Assembly (NCBI RefSeq): GCF_902502825.2
Contig: NZ_LR723671.1
Span: 62,001-126,000, forward strand
Source of the DNA: Pseudorhizobium flavum
Lineage (GTDB): Bacteria > Pseudomonadota > Alphaproteobacteria > Rhizobiales > Rhizobiaceae
DNA: 64,000 bases
Direction: 5' to 3'
Made by a program: the position numbers and the translations under genes. The notes beneath the pieces are model-generated. The model searched no databases and was not told where the DNA came from. It saw only the letters and a program-made list of their open reading frames with translations. Shown here piece by piece: positions 54,113 through 62,142 of the stretch (position 1 is the first letter of the stretch; each line of letters begins with the position of its first letter).

Positions 54113-55864
54113 ATGCAGATCATGAAGGTTGACCCACGCGCTCTGAAGGAAAACCCAGACCGGATGCGTCAGTCGAAATCGTCGCCGCAGGCCGACGCAC
54201 TGATGCTGGCGACGATCAAGGCGGTCGGCATCGTCCAGCCGCCGGTGGTCGCGCCCGAAGCCGATGGTGGCAACGGCTATATCATCGACGCCGGCCATCG
54301 CCGCGTCCGGCTCGCGATCGCCGCGGGTCTCGAAGAAATCGAAATCCTCGTCGCGGACGCCGCCAATGACAACGGCGCGATGCGTTCGATGGTCGAAAAC
54401 AGCGTGCGCGAGGCTCTTAACCCGGTCGACCAGTGGCGCGGTATCGAAAGGCTGGTTGCTCTCGGCTGGACCGAAGAAGCGATCGCGGTTGCTCTTGCCC
54501 TCCCCGTCCGCCAGATCCGCAAGCTGCGCCTGCTCGCCAACGTGCTTCCGGCCATGTTGGAACAGATGGCGCTGGGTGACATGCCGTCCGAGCAGCAGTT
54601 GCGCGTCATCGCGGCTGCCGGCCAGGTCGACCAGAAGGAAGTCTGGAAAGCGCATAAGCCGAAGAAGGGTGACACCGCGCCCTGGTGGCAGATCGCCAAT
54701 TCGCTGACCAAGAAGCGCATGTACGCCAAGGATGCGAGTTTTGGCGCCGATCTCGCCCAGGCCTATGGCATTGAATGGGTCGAGGATCTCTTCGCGCCGG
54801 CCGATCAGGATGGTCGCTATACCACGAACGTCGAAGGGTTCCTCGGTGCCCAGCATGAGTGGATGACGAACAATCTGCCGAAGAAGGGTGCGATCGTCGA
54901 TGTCAACAGCTGGGGCCAGCCGGAACTGCCGAAGAAGGCGTCTCAGGTCTATGGCAAGCCGTCCAAATCCGACCACGCTGCGATGTACCTCGATCGCGAT
55001 GGCAAGGTGCAGACCGTGCACTACCGCCTGCCCGAGGCGGCGAAACCGAAGGGCGCCGGTGGTGATGGTCTGGTCGCAGGTGGCGACGACATCGACGCAG
55101 TCGCCACGCCGAAGGTCCGCCCCGATGTGACCCAGAAGGGCCATGACATGATCGGCGACTATCGCACGGATGCGCTCCACGATGCGCTCGGTCGCGCGCC
55201 GATCGAGGACGACATGCTGATGGCGCTGATGGTGCTGGCCTTCGCGGGACAGAACGTCCGCGTCGACTCCGGTGCGGATGGGACCTTCCATGGCGGCAAG
55301 CGTTTCTCGCGACATGCGGTCGGCTTGTTCGATGAGCATGGCAAGCTCGCCTTCGATCAGGAGACGCTACGCGTTGCCGTTCGCTCGGTCCTCATCGATG
55401 TTCTGTCGTGCCGCCGGGGCATGTCGAACAGCGGCATGGTCGCGCGCATCGCAGGGGAGGCGATCGGCGCTGATGAATTCTTGCCAAACATGGGGTCGGA
55501 GGACTTCCTGTTGTGCCTGTCGCGCCGGGCGTTGGAAGCATCTTGCGCCGAGGCATCGGTTCAGCCACGGCAGAAGGTGCGCGAAACCCGCGCAGCGCTC
55601 GTCGAGCATTTTGCGACCGAACACTTCGTCCATCCTTCCGGCCGCTTCGCGCCGCCGGCCGACGAACTGCTCGACTGGATCCGCGCGGGTGCTGCCGCTG
55701 ACGTCATCGGCACGGGCTCCCAGGATGAGGCAGACGGTGATACTGGCGGCACCACGGAAGAGCATGAGGGGCCGGTCGAAGAGGAGGCGGGTCAGGATGA
55801 TCTGCACGACGCCGAGGTCGACGATGGCCACGACCAGGATTTCGATCAGAGGGCGGCCGCATGA
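54113..55864 (+). CDS. ParB/Srx-fold nuclease-domain protein
   Basis: 583 residues from ATG 54113. Residues about 1-90 are a ParB N-terminal domain: VDPRALKENPDRMRQ, GIVQPPVVAP and IIDAGHRRVRLAIAAGLEEI, with GHRR at 61-64, then VENSVREALNPVDQWRGIERL and an HTH region (WTEEAIAVALALPVRQIRKLR). The rest is a long plasmid-specific domain, ending in a very acidic tail. There is no parA next to it, so partition is not the obvious role. The family occurs beside the methylase-helicase and DUF7007 genes on rhizobial plasmids. Stop overlaps the next start. Confidence 0.88.
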   Translation: MQIMKVDPRALKENPDRMRQSKSSPQADALMLATIKAVGIVQPPVVAPEADGGNGYIIDAGHRRVRLAIAAGLEEIEILVADAANDNGAMRSMVENSVREALNPVDQWRGIERLVALGWTEEAIAVALALPVRQIRKLRLLANVLPAMLEQMALGDMPSEQQLRVIAAAGQVDQKEVWKAHKPKKGDTAPWWQIANSLTKKRMYAKDASFGADLAQAYGIEWVEDLFAPADQDGRYTTNVEGFLGAQHEWMTNNLPKKGAIVDVNSWGQPELPKKASQVYGKPSKSDHAAMYLDRDGKVQTVHYRLPEAAKPKGAGGDGLVAGGDDIDAVATPKVRPDVTQKGHDMIGDYRTDALHDALGRAPIEDDMLMALMVLAFAGQNVRVDSGADGTFHGGKRFSRHAVGLFDEHGKLAFDQETLRVAVRSVLIDVLSCRRGMSNSGMVARIAGEAIGADEFLPNMGSEDFLLCLSRRALEASCAEASVQPRQKVRETRAALVEHFATEHFVHPSGRFAPPADELLDWIRAGAAADVIGTGSQDEADGDTGGTTEEHEGPVEEEAGQDDLHDAEVDDGHDQDFDQRAAA

Positions 55865-56754
55865 CCGGCGCCCTCAAGTCAAGTTCGGCAACACCCACCC
55901 CCGATCTTTCGGGGGTGGAGTTTGGCACAAGCGCGGACGGCATGCCCGTCGCCCGCATCGATGACACCGTCCTTGCCATGGTCACGTCGACCAGCGGCTT
56001 CGCATTCCTTGCGAGTGCAGTCTTCGTTCGCCGGCCGCTCGCTGATCTGACGCGCGCCGATTTCATCGGGCACGACGGCCGGCTGGCCGACGAGGACGAG
56101 TTTCGAGCGCGTGTCGCCGAAACGGCAGGTCACAAACGGGACCTCGCTGCGCTGAACCGCGTTCAAACGCGCATGTCGGCGAGCACGCCTTGGGGCGGAT
56201 CGCAGGTGGCGGTCATTTATGCCGATGGTGTCGTTGCCCATAGCACGGCCGGCCATGGCGGCTTTCACCTCTCCGCCGACCGCAATAGTAAAGTCCATTC
56301 GTTGCTGCGCAAAGACACCCCCTGGTACGAGGAGGATAGCGATTGGGCGATCGTTGTAATCAGCTTTCCCGACCTGTTCACTGCTCACGAGCGGTCGCTG
56401 GCAGAAAAGACCATCCGCAATACCTGGCCGGACGAATGGGAGGCGATCCACGGTCGCAAGCTGGCCGAGGGTGAAAGTTGGGCCAGAGATCGTCGGACGT
56501 TCGATGAACGTCATTCTGCGGACCATGTCGTCGTATCGGCAATCTTCTCCGAGCAGCACCACGGCATGACCGAGGTCGTGGCGGTCGTCGGCGGCAACCG
56601 ACGAACTGACGACGATGAGCGTCGCTTCCTGGTGCAGAGCGATGAGTATGCCGGGCGCGGCCGGTTTGGATTCGTCATCGATCCCGCCCGTCATGCTGAG
56701 TATCATGGGCCGTCCTCCTTCATCGGCTGGCGAGGTCGGGAGGATGGGTCATGA
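55861..56754 (+). CDS. DUF7007 domain protein
   Basis: 297 residues; the ATG overlaps the ParB-like stop by 4 bp. The N-terminal 100 residues are variable. The conserved DUF7007 part follows: TPWGGSQVAVIYADGVVAHS, TAGHGGFHLSADRNSKV, TPWYEEDSDWAIVVISFPDLF and IRNTWPDEWEAIHGRKLAEG. The His and Asp residues (GHGGFHLSADRN) suggest a catalytic or metal site, but no function is known. Co-translated with both neighbours. Confidence 0.82.
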   Translation: MTGALKSSSATPTPDLSGVEFGTSADGMPVARIDDTVLAMVTSTSGFAFLASAVFVRRPLADLTRADFIGHDGRLADEDEFRARVAETAGHKRDLAALNRVQTRMSASTPWGGSQVAVIYADGVVAHSTAGHGGFHLSADRNSKVHSLLRKDTPWYEEDSDWAIVVISFPDLFTAHERSLAEKTIRNTWPDEWEAIHGRKLAEGESWARDRRTFDERHSADHVVVSAIFSEQHHGMTEVVAVVGGNRRTDDDERRFLVQSDEYAGRGRFGFVIDPARHAEYHGPSSFIGWRGREDGS

Positions 56755-57062
56755 TCGACATCCTCCCTCCAAAGCCGCTGGACAAGGCAATAGGCGCCCG
56801 GCGTGAGACCCTGCAGCATCTCAATTGTCTGACCCGGCAGATTGCAGCGCGCGCCGGGCGGCAGGCGATCACCGTGAAGGTCCGGAGCCGGGCGCGCCGT
56901 CGGTCCGGTCTCCGTCTCTACCATCAGGAGCTGGCCGATCGCCTGGCTTTCGATCGGTGGGGCGAACTCGACACGCTCGCATCAAGGCTGGCAGTGCAGG
57001 AGCAGATCATCGACGCGCTCGAGCATTGCGGTGATGCGCCTGTTTCGCCGGTGGCGGGGTAG
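56751..57062 (+). CDS. Small hypothetical protein co-translated with the DUF7007 gene
   Basis: 103 residues; ATG overlaps the DUF7007 stop by 4 bp. Basic and helical (AIGARRETLQHLNCLTRQIA, TVKVRSRARRRSGLRLYHQE), which fits nucleic-acid binding. No known motif. The tight coupling to the ParB-like and DUF7007 genes argues it is real and part of that unit. Confidence 0.7.
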   Translation: MIDILPPKPLDKAIGARRETLQHLNCLTRQIAARAGRQAITVKVRSRARRRSGLRLYHQELADRLAFDRWGELDTLASRLAVQEQIIDALEHCGDAPVSPVAG

Positions 57063-57454
57063 GTGGACCTCGAATGGGCTGTGCGGTGGATGGCATGGTC
57101 ATCTTGCGGCCACGACATCTCCCAGGGTGGCGGTCTTGGCTATGTCGTCCCTCGTCGGCTTGCATCTGATATCGGACCCCTGCTGGACTGCCCTTCTTTT
57201 CGCTGCGGTCTGAACCGGCGGCCGGCCGTTTCAAGGCCGCTTGCGCGCCGCGGGGCGGCCGAGCCAACCTCTCTGCGCGAGGGCAGGCCCGCGGTCTGCG
57301 CAGGTCGAGACCTGCTGGCCCGCAAACCTGCCCTGCTGGCTCAATCGGATCGGACCTGTGAAGCCGTCCGTCCCTTGCCGGTTCTTGTTCGTCCGCATCG
57401 AAGGGCAGACCGGCACGGGCCGGAACCGCTTCGGCAGCCACGGAAGGAACAGAC
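57063..57454. other. Long GC-rich leader, no gene seen
   Basis: About 390 bp before the next + strand gene. Several frames are open because of high GC, but none has a domain or ribosome site. The end of the stretch holds GGAAGGAACAGAC, the ribosome site of the gene at 57455. Confidence 0.45.
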
Positions 57455-58042
57455 ATGGCCAAGCCCGCCACCTCCAATCGCTCCACCGCCCGATCGGCAC
57501 AATCCCGCCGAGGGACCACCCTCGAAATGGTCCGCCTCTCCTGCCCCGACGCCATCCAGGCGCAAAAGATCGCCGAAAGCTTCGGCACGGCTATCGTCGA
57601 CGGCGATGGCATCCGCAGCCTGCATGAGCGGCTGGTCGTCGAGACAGCGGAAAGCCTTTCCGAAGGCCTGGGCGAAAAGGCCATGCAGATCCATCTTCAA
57701 CGCATCGTCGGAGCCTTCGTCGGATCGGCGCATGGCGCCGGACAGTTCTACTCGCGCGCCGTGACCGAAGCGCGCGACGCAACGGCCAAGGCATCGAACG
57801 ATGCCCGCGACGAGGATCTCGACGGTCCGGTCGGCTATGACAGCGGCGCGCAGCGCAAGCGGGAGTTTGCAGCCGACATGGGTGTACAGTCCCACGCGCT
57901 GCGCATGGCAGCCGAGGGTGCGGTGGCGGCTTACGAACAGGTTGTCGGCGAGACCTGGAAGCCCTTCGACCGGCCGGTCGAAAACCCCGGTGCATCGCTT
58001 GATCGCAAGGCGGCCGAGGCTCAGATGGCGGCCTTCGGTTGA
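57455..58042 (+). CDS. Conserved plasmid protein of unknown function
   Basis: 195 residues. Basic Ser/Thr N-terminus (MAKPATSNRSTARSAQSRRG), then a helical body (LEMVRLSCPDAIQAQKIAES, LGEKAMQIHLQRIVGAFVGS, AHGAGQFYSRAVTEARD, REFAADMGVQSHALRMAAEG). I have seen the same pattern in rhizobial plasmid proteins next to ArdC genes, but the function is not known. GGAAGGAAC ribosome site; a strong terminator follows at 58085. Confidence 0.75.
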   Translation: MAKPATSNRSTARSAQSRRGTTLEMVRLSCPDAIQAQKIAESFGTAIVDGDGIRSLHERLVVETAESLSEGLGEKAMQIHLQRIVGAFVGSAHGAGQFYSRAVTEARDATAKASNDARDEDLDGPVGYDSGAQRKREFAADMGVQSHALRMAAEGAVAAYEQVVGETWKPFDRPVENPGASLDRKAAEAQMAAFG

Positions 58043-58084
58043 TGTCGCTGGCGGGGGATAACCCCGCCCTTTAGTCTTGATCAG

Positions 58085-58117
58085 AGGCTGGTGCTCACGA
58101 GCGCCGGCCTTTTTTTA
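58085..58117 (+). terminator. Rho-independent terminator
   Basis: AGGCTGGTGCTC pairs with GAGCGCCGGCCT (two G-U pairs) in a nearly continuous stem, followed by seven T. It lies 43 bp after the stop of the 195-residue protein gene and before the ardC leader. Confidence 0.85.
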
Positions 58118-58279
58118 TGTCGAGAGGAAAAGCTGGAGACGTGCCTGTCGCGGCCCGTCCCGTTCGGCGGTCCTGCAGGAGCCGGGCGCCCATGCAACGG
58201 CTTTGCCGTCCTCCACGCTGTTGCGGCCGTTCCGGTGCATGGGCTCGACCTCTGGCTCCTGCCTTCGGACCTCCGTGAC

Positions 58280-58300
58280 GGACCGCGATAGGCGCGGTCC
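58280..58300 (+). other. Leader hairpin ahead of ardC
   Basis: GGACCGCG (58280-58287) pairs with CGCGGTCC (58293-58300) around ATAGG. It ends 20 bases before the ardC start, directly upstream of the GGAGAAG ribosome site. Confidence 0.6.
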
Positions 58301-58320
58301 TGAGAAATGGAGAAGAAGTC

Positions 58321-59244
58321 ATGGCTAAGAAAGCGGAATCTGAACGTATCGACATCTATACGCGCATTACCGACCGGATCGTTGAAGATCTCGAGCAGGG
58401 CATACGCCCTTGGATCAAGCCGTGGAGCGCTGCCAACACCAGTGATCGTATCACCCGACCGGTGCGCCACAACGGCTTGCCCTACTCGGGGATGAACGTG
58501 CTGCTCCTGTGGTCGGAGCAGATGTCGCGGGGTTTTTCCTCCTCGATGTGGATGACATTCAAACAGGCTCTCGAACTGGGCGGAGCCGTGCGAAAAGGCG
58601 AAACGGGCTCGACGGTCGTCTTTGCCAGTCGGTTCACCAAGTCGGTGGCTGACGGGAGCGGCAACGATGTCGATCGGGAAATCCCGTTCCTGAAGGCATA
58701 TTCGGTGTTCAACATCGAGCAGATCGATGGTTTGCCTGAAATCTATTATGCCTCGCCAGCCAACGTGCGGGGTCCGGTCGAGCGCATCGAGAGCGCCGAT
58801 CGCTTCTTCAAAGCGACGGGCGCAGTCATCCGGCACGGCGGCAACCAGGCCTACTATTCGCCGGTTATGGACTATATCCAGATGCCACCCTTCGAAGCGT
58901 TTCGCAACGCAGCCGGATACGCGGCCGTCCTCAGCCATGAGGCGACGCATTGGACCGCAGCCGAGGGCCGCGTCGGCCGTGACCTGTCACGCTATGCAAA
59001 GGACAGGACGGATCGGGCACGCGAAGAGCTCATTGCTGAGCTGGGTAGTTGCTTCCTTTGCGCCGATCTCGGCATCGCGCCGGAGCTCGAGCCAAGGCCC
59101 GATCATGCGGCCTACCTGCAGTCCTGGTTATCGATCCTTGCCAACGACAAGCGGGCCATCTTCCAGGCTGCCGCTCATGCGCAGCGCGCGGTGAGCTTCC
59201 TGCATTCCCTGCAGCCGGAAGCTGATCTCAAGGCTGCGGCCTGA
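58321..59244 (+). CDS. ardC: ArdC-family antirestriction protein (zincin-like metallopeptidase)
   Basis: 307 residues. ArdC N-terminal ssDNA-binding domain (about 1-130): RIDIYTRITDRIVEDLEQGI, PWIKPWSAANT, NGLPYSGMNVLLLW, GSTVVFASRFTKS. C-terminal metallopeptidase: SHEATHWTAAEGRVGRD, with HEATH at 206-210 as the zinc site, and EELIAELGSCFLCADLGI supplying the third ligand. ArdC proteins protect incoming plasmid DNA during conjugation. With the DarB-like methylase-helicase it forms the anti-restriction part of this block. Confidence 0.95.
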   Translation: MAKKAESERIDIYTRITDRIVEDLEQGIRPWIKPWSAANTSDRITRPVRHNGLPYSGMNVLLLWSEQMSRGFSSSMWMTFKQALELGGAVRKGETGSTVVFASRFTKSVADGSGNDVDREIPFLKAYSVFNIEQIDGLPEIYYASPANVRGPVERIESADRFFKATGAVIRHGGNQAYYSPVMDYIQMPPFEAFRNAAGYAAVLSHEATHWTAAEGRVGRDLSRYAKDRTDRAREELIAELGSCFLCADLGIAPELEPRPDHAAYLQSWLSILANDKRAIFQAAAHAQRAVSFLHSLQPEADLKAAA

Positions 59245-59247
59245 AGG

Positions 59248-59421
59248 TCAGGCGCGGTCGTCACCACCGGTGGCGGCCGCTTGTTCCCTATCACGCTGAT
59301 CTTGGAGACCTTGTGCGATGTCAGTATCCAGCTTTCCCCAGATCGACGGTTTCAGAGCGTCGGGTTTCGGTTTGCGGGACGGTTTGCGTTCGATGATGAA
59401 CGGCTTGGTCTGCTGACGCAT
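59248..59421 (-). CDS. Small basic protein with PSIWGKLD motif
   Basis: 57 residues from ATG 59421, with a GGAGG site just upstream. The sequence begins MRQQTKPFIIERKPSRKPK and contains KPSIWGKLDTDIAQGL. It matches the layout F-x-V/I-E-x-K-x-x-R ... PSIWGxLD of the syrB extension at 9834-10100. It is convergent with ardC, 3 bp beyond the ardC stop. Function unknown. Confidence 0.65.
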   Translation of the reverse strand: MRQQTKPFIIERKPSRKPKPDALKPSIWGKLDTDIAQGLQDQRDREQAAATGGDDRA

Positions 59422-59879
59422 CGGTCCTCCAGGCTGCGAGTCGCGAGCGCGACGATAGCGCACCGGGCATACCAGGCAAGCCGGGCCACGGCAGAACGTG
59501 ACCCACTCCCCAATCGAGCAGGCTTCGACGACGGGACAAGCGGAGCATGAGCCAGATTGCCATTCTCCGCGCGGGCAAATGCGGTGAGCGCCATTGCCAT
59601 ATCCCTTCACGACAGAGTTTCCGGCAACCCATCTGCGGGCTCGATAGGGCATGTCTGACCGGAGACCGGCTGCGCCTCGATCGTCTTCCCGCAACGACAA
59701 GTCTCAGATTTCTTACCCCGGATCCCTCGCGGGCTCCTCCTCGCCCACTAACAAATCTGCGACTTGTCGCCCTCCATTGCATTGCGGCCTTATCAGGTGC
59801 GGTCCGATCGTCTCCGGTCTTGTCGACTGCCATCGAGGCCGCGATGGGCGCGGCCCGAAACACGAAAAGGAATTTGACA
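59422..59879. other. Intergenic region ahead of the DUF736 gene
   Basis: About 460 bp. A - strand frame with several Cys-x-x-Cys-like pairs ([28 protein letters not shown]) continues upstream of the small PSIWG gene, but it has no start signal and I do not call it. A hairpin at 59837-59855 precedes the DUF736 gene. Confidence 0.4.
59837..59855 (+). other. Leader hairpin ahead of the DUF736 gene
   Basis: GGCCGCG (59837-59843) pairs with CGCGGCC (59849-59855) around ATGGG, 24 bases before the start codon. Confidence 0.55.
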
Positions 59880-60188
59880 ATGGCAACGATCGGCACCTTC
59901 ACCTCCACCGAAAACGGCTTCAACGGCTCCATTCGCACGCTCGCCCTCAACGTCAAGGCACGCATCGCCAGGGTTGAGAACCCCTCCGACAAGGGCCCGC
60001 AGTTCCGCGTCTATGCCGGAAGCGTTGAGCTCGGCGCCGCCTGGCAGAAGACCTCCGGTGAGGGCCGCGACTACCTCTCGGTCAAGCTCGATGATCCGAG
60101 CTTCCCTGCCCCGATCTACGCAACGCTCGCCGAGGTCGAAGGCGAGGAAGGCCTTCAGCTCATCTGGTCCCGCCCGAACCGCGATTGA
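59880..60188 (+). CDS. DUF736 domain protein
   Basis: 102 residues, entirely DUF736: [80 protein letters not shown] and IWSRPNRD. The family is small, abundant on rhizobial and sphingomonad plasmids and ICEs, often near conjugation or ArdC genes, and of unknown role. AAAAGGAATTTG ribosome site. Followed by two strong hairpins. Confidence 0.95.
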   Translation: MATIGTFTSTENGFNGSIRTLALNVKARIARVENPSDKGPQFRVYAGSVELGAAWQKTSGEGRDYLSVKLDDPSFPAPIYATLAEVEGEEGLQLIWSRPNRD

Positions 60189-60199
60189 TCTGGATCACG

Positions 60200-60222
60200 A
60201 GGCTCCGCCATCGGCGGGGCCT
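60200..60222 (+). terminator. GC-rich hairpin after the DUF736 gene
   Basis: AGGCTCCGCC pairs with GGCGGGGCCT (one G-U pair) around a 3-base loop; a short T/C run (TCTCTCC) follows. First of two tandem hairpins. Confidence 0.6.
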
Positions 60223-60242
60223 TCTCTCCTGCCGAGAAGTCA

Positions 60243-60280
60243 AAGCCGGATCTGGCATCGAGCCAGGTCCGGCTTTTTTG
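60243..60280 (+). terminator. Strong rho-independent terminator
   Basis: A 14-bp stem, AAGCCGGATCTGGC with GCCAGGTCCGGCTT (one G-U pair), a 5-base loop, and six or more T. It ends the DUF736 transcript. Confidence 0.9.
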
Positions 60281-60509
60281 GTGGCATAAGGTGAGTGGGG
60301 AAGCTGCTCAGAATGCATGATTGTGCCAAGCGGCGACACCGGCCTCAAGGATGAGCGGTTCCCCCAATTTGCTTCACCCGCCCTTGATGGCAGCTTCCGC
60401 AAATCGGCACCCCCACTCCCCGGCTCTGCCGGTCGCTGCCGCGATCCCTGACCCCGCCATCCCCTCTCAGACCCGCCGGTCATCTTTCACAAACGTCAAG
60501 GAGACGAAG
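60281..60509. other. Leader region of the coiled-coil peptide gene
   Basis: About 230 bp after the terminator, GC-rich, with no domain in any frame. It ends with the CAAGGAGACGAAG ribosome site of the 56-residue gene. Confidence 0.4.
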
Positions 60510-60680
60510 ATGACCTACGAACTCGAAATCCAGATCGAAGAACTGCGGGCCGAGCTGCGCAACGCTGTGGATGGCGCCGAGCGTCGCCAGATCCAAGCCG
60601 AGCTCGACATCGCCCAGGCGGAGATGATCGTCGCGGCTGCCGAGATGGACGGCCTGGCTGAGGCTGAGCCACCTTTCTGA
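60510..60680 (+). CDS. Small coiled-coil protein
   Basis: 56 residues from ATG 60510 with a strong AAGGAGACG site: MTYELEIQIEELRAELRNAV, RRQIQAELDIAQAEMIVAA, ending EAEPPF. Heptad-like hydrophobics predict an alpha-helical hairpin or coiled coil. The frame is open upstream to 60321 but without coding character. No family recognised; its position within the backbone gene run supports it. Confidence 0.65.
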   Translation: MTYELEIQIEELRAELRNAVDGAERRQIQAELDIAQAEMIVAAAEMDGLAEAEPPF

Positions 60681-60945
60681 GGTGGTTTCCATCGCCTGTG
60701 ATCTTCGGATCAGAGCCGCTGCAATTCTACTGTCGATCCCATGTCATCGACATAGGGAATGATGCGGATCGTGAGTCCCGCCGCAACCTGATTCCGGCAG
60801 AATTTTCCCCGCCTGCGGCTCCTCGCGCAGCAAAATTCAGCCGCCATCAGGTCCTCCGCTCACGCTCCGGCCGTCACCGGTGCAGCACTCCTTCCCGATC
60901 TGCATTTCATCCCCGCGACGAAACGCAATCGACAGGAGAAATCAT

Positions 60946-61119
60946 ATGCAACAGCTCGCTAAATTCTTACAGGCCACCGGCCGCCGGCTTCGCGTCCTCG
61001 CCAAGGTGATCTGTCACTTTCTCCGCAAGGGCAAAGTCGGTCTGAAGATCGCAATCAAGATCCCGTTCTTCGTCGAGATCGAGGTCAATTTCGAGCCCGA
61101 TTGGAACCGACGGCGCTAA
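60946..61119 (+). CDS. Small basic hypothetical protein
   Basis: 57 residues from ATG 60946 (GACAGGAGAAATC site). An N-terminal basic amphipathic helix (LAKFLQATGRRLRVLAKVIC) is followed by a beta-rich C-terminal half (GLKIAIKIPFFVEIEVNFEP). It could associate with membrane or nucleic acid. Not recognised. It is preceded by about 265 bp of GC-rich leader and is convergent with the SNase gene. Confidence 0.6.
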   Translation: MQQLAKFLQATGRRLRVLAKVICHFLRKGKVGLKIAIKIPFFVEIEVNFEPDWNRRR

Positions 61120-61157
61120 CGGCGTATCGGCCCGGCTCGCCGGGCTGGTTTCCTGCC

Positions 61158-61580
61158 TCAGCACCATGGCTCTCTTCGGCCGCTCCAGGTCCTGGCGAGG
61201 CCTTCCGACACGAGAATATCGCCAAGGCTGGGGCCGTCTCTGATCAGGACGCGAAGCTTGCGGCCATATCGGTCGGCATCACGGCCAGGCCACGCCTTGA
61301 TCTCGAAGGGACCCTCGTTGATCAGCTCGAGCATCCTGTCCGTGGCGCGGTTACCAAGTGCCAGCTCCGACGAGCACTTCGGTTCGCCCACCTCCGGCGT
61401 GTCGATATCGGCGATGCGGATCTTCTGGCCGTCCAACCAGATTGTGTCTCCGTCGACGACGCATGCCTTGTGCGAGCCTCGGGAGCACATTTGAAAATGC
61501 TCGTTGACCGTTGATCCGCTTTCGCTCGCATAGGCCTTGTCGCTTATCGCAGTTTGCACAGCTGGACACACAGCGATCAT
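61158..61580 (-). CDS. Staphylococcal-nuclease-like (SNase) thermonuclease
   Basis: 140 residues. A short N-terminal hydrophobic segment (MIAVCPAVQTAISDKAYA) may be a signal peptide; the true start could lie slightly upstream, as the frame there is also hydrophobic (QTVLVT). The SNase fold follows: VVDGDTIWLDGQKIRIADID, TPEVGEPKC with the catalytic Arg/Glu region, LELINEGPFEIKAWPGRDAD, RYGRKLRVL and EGLARTWSG. Family members cut DNA and RNA, and rhizobial versions are usually periplasmic. Convergent with the + strand backbone genes. Confidence 0.9.
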   Translation of the reverse strand: MIAVCPAVQTAISDKAYASESGSTVNEHFQMCSRGSHKACVVDGDTIWLDGQKIRIADIDTPEVGEPKCSSELALGNRATDRMLELINEGPFEIKAWPGRDADRYGRKLRVLIRDGPSLGDILVSEGLARTWSGRREPWC

Positions 61581-61692
61581 CGTGACCAGGACTGTTTGAT
61601 GATGCCGTGCGTTTGCCGATGATCAACGTCACCCAATCTGCTGTTCATGCCTGTCCCTAGAATTCTGGTGCCATCTATCAGATATCGGTGCA

Positions 61693-61944
61693 TTATTGCC
61701 GAACGACAGCTGCGTAGCCGCGACGCTTCTTCTGTCGGAGGAGTTCGAGAAACAGGGTTACGGCTTCTCGTTCGGTTTCGAAATGGTGGCTCATCGTCTG
61801 GCCCGCCGTTCCGATACGTCCCCAACGCCGCATCAGGCAAGCCTCTCCGAACAGATTGGGCTGGATGGACATCGCGTAGAAGCGGGCCATGTTTTTCGTG
61901 ACGTCGGTCCTCTCGACGTAGAGGTGGTAGGGCTGGGTGATCAT
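61693..61944 (-). CDS. WGR domain protein
   Basis: 83 residues forming one WGR domain: YHLYVERTDVTKNMARFYAM, SIQPNLFGEACLMRRWGRIG (the WGR motif) and TAGQTMSHHFETEREAVTLF. WGR domains bind nucleic acid, as in PARPs and MolR-type proteins. The start ATG lies inside a perfect 18-bp palindrome (61939-61956) and lacks a ribosome site, so the start or mode of initiation is uncertain. The same short form is frequent on rhizobial plasmids. Confidence 0.88.
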   Translation of the reverse strand: MITQPYHLYVERTDVTKNMARFYAMSIQPNLFGEACLMRRWGRIGTAGQTMSHHFETEREAVTLFLELLRQKKRRGYAAVVRQ

Positions 61945-61956
61945 GTCGACATGATC
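61939..61956. promoter_or_regulatory. Perfect 18-bp palindrome over the WGR start codon
   Basis: GATCATGTCGACATGATC reads the same on both strands. The WGR gene ATG (61942-61944) is inside it. It may be an operator; it could equally stop ribosomes by forming a hairpin. Confidence 0.5.
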
Positions 61957-62142
61957 GTGTTTTCAGGATTCGCCGTCCAACGAGAGTTTTGAATCGCTCG
62001 GACGCAATCGATTCATTTCCGTGATGTGGAGGCGCTAGCGAGTTTGGGCGGTCCGCCTTCGGCGTACGGCTCTATTCGCCGAAGCGAACGAAGCCCGCGC
62101 GCAGTCTTCGCCCATCTGGGTCACGATCCTCCCGCAATATAG

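Noticed and set aside
54113..55864. Plasmid partition ParB
   Set aside because: The ParB N-terminal fold is clear, but there is no parA, no centromere-like repeats were recognised nearby, and the context is methylase-helicase and DUF7007, so a partition role is not supported.
59422..59700. Cys-rich - strand frame continuing upstream of the PSIWG gene
   Set aside because: It has several Cys-x-x-Cys-like pairs but no start signal, and the strong GGAGG site at 59421 marks the true start further in.
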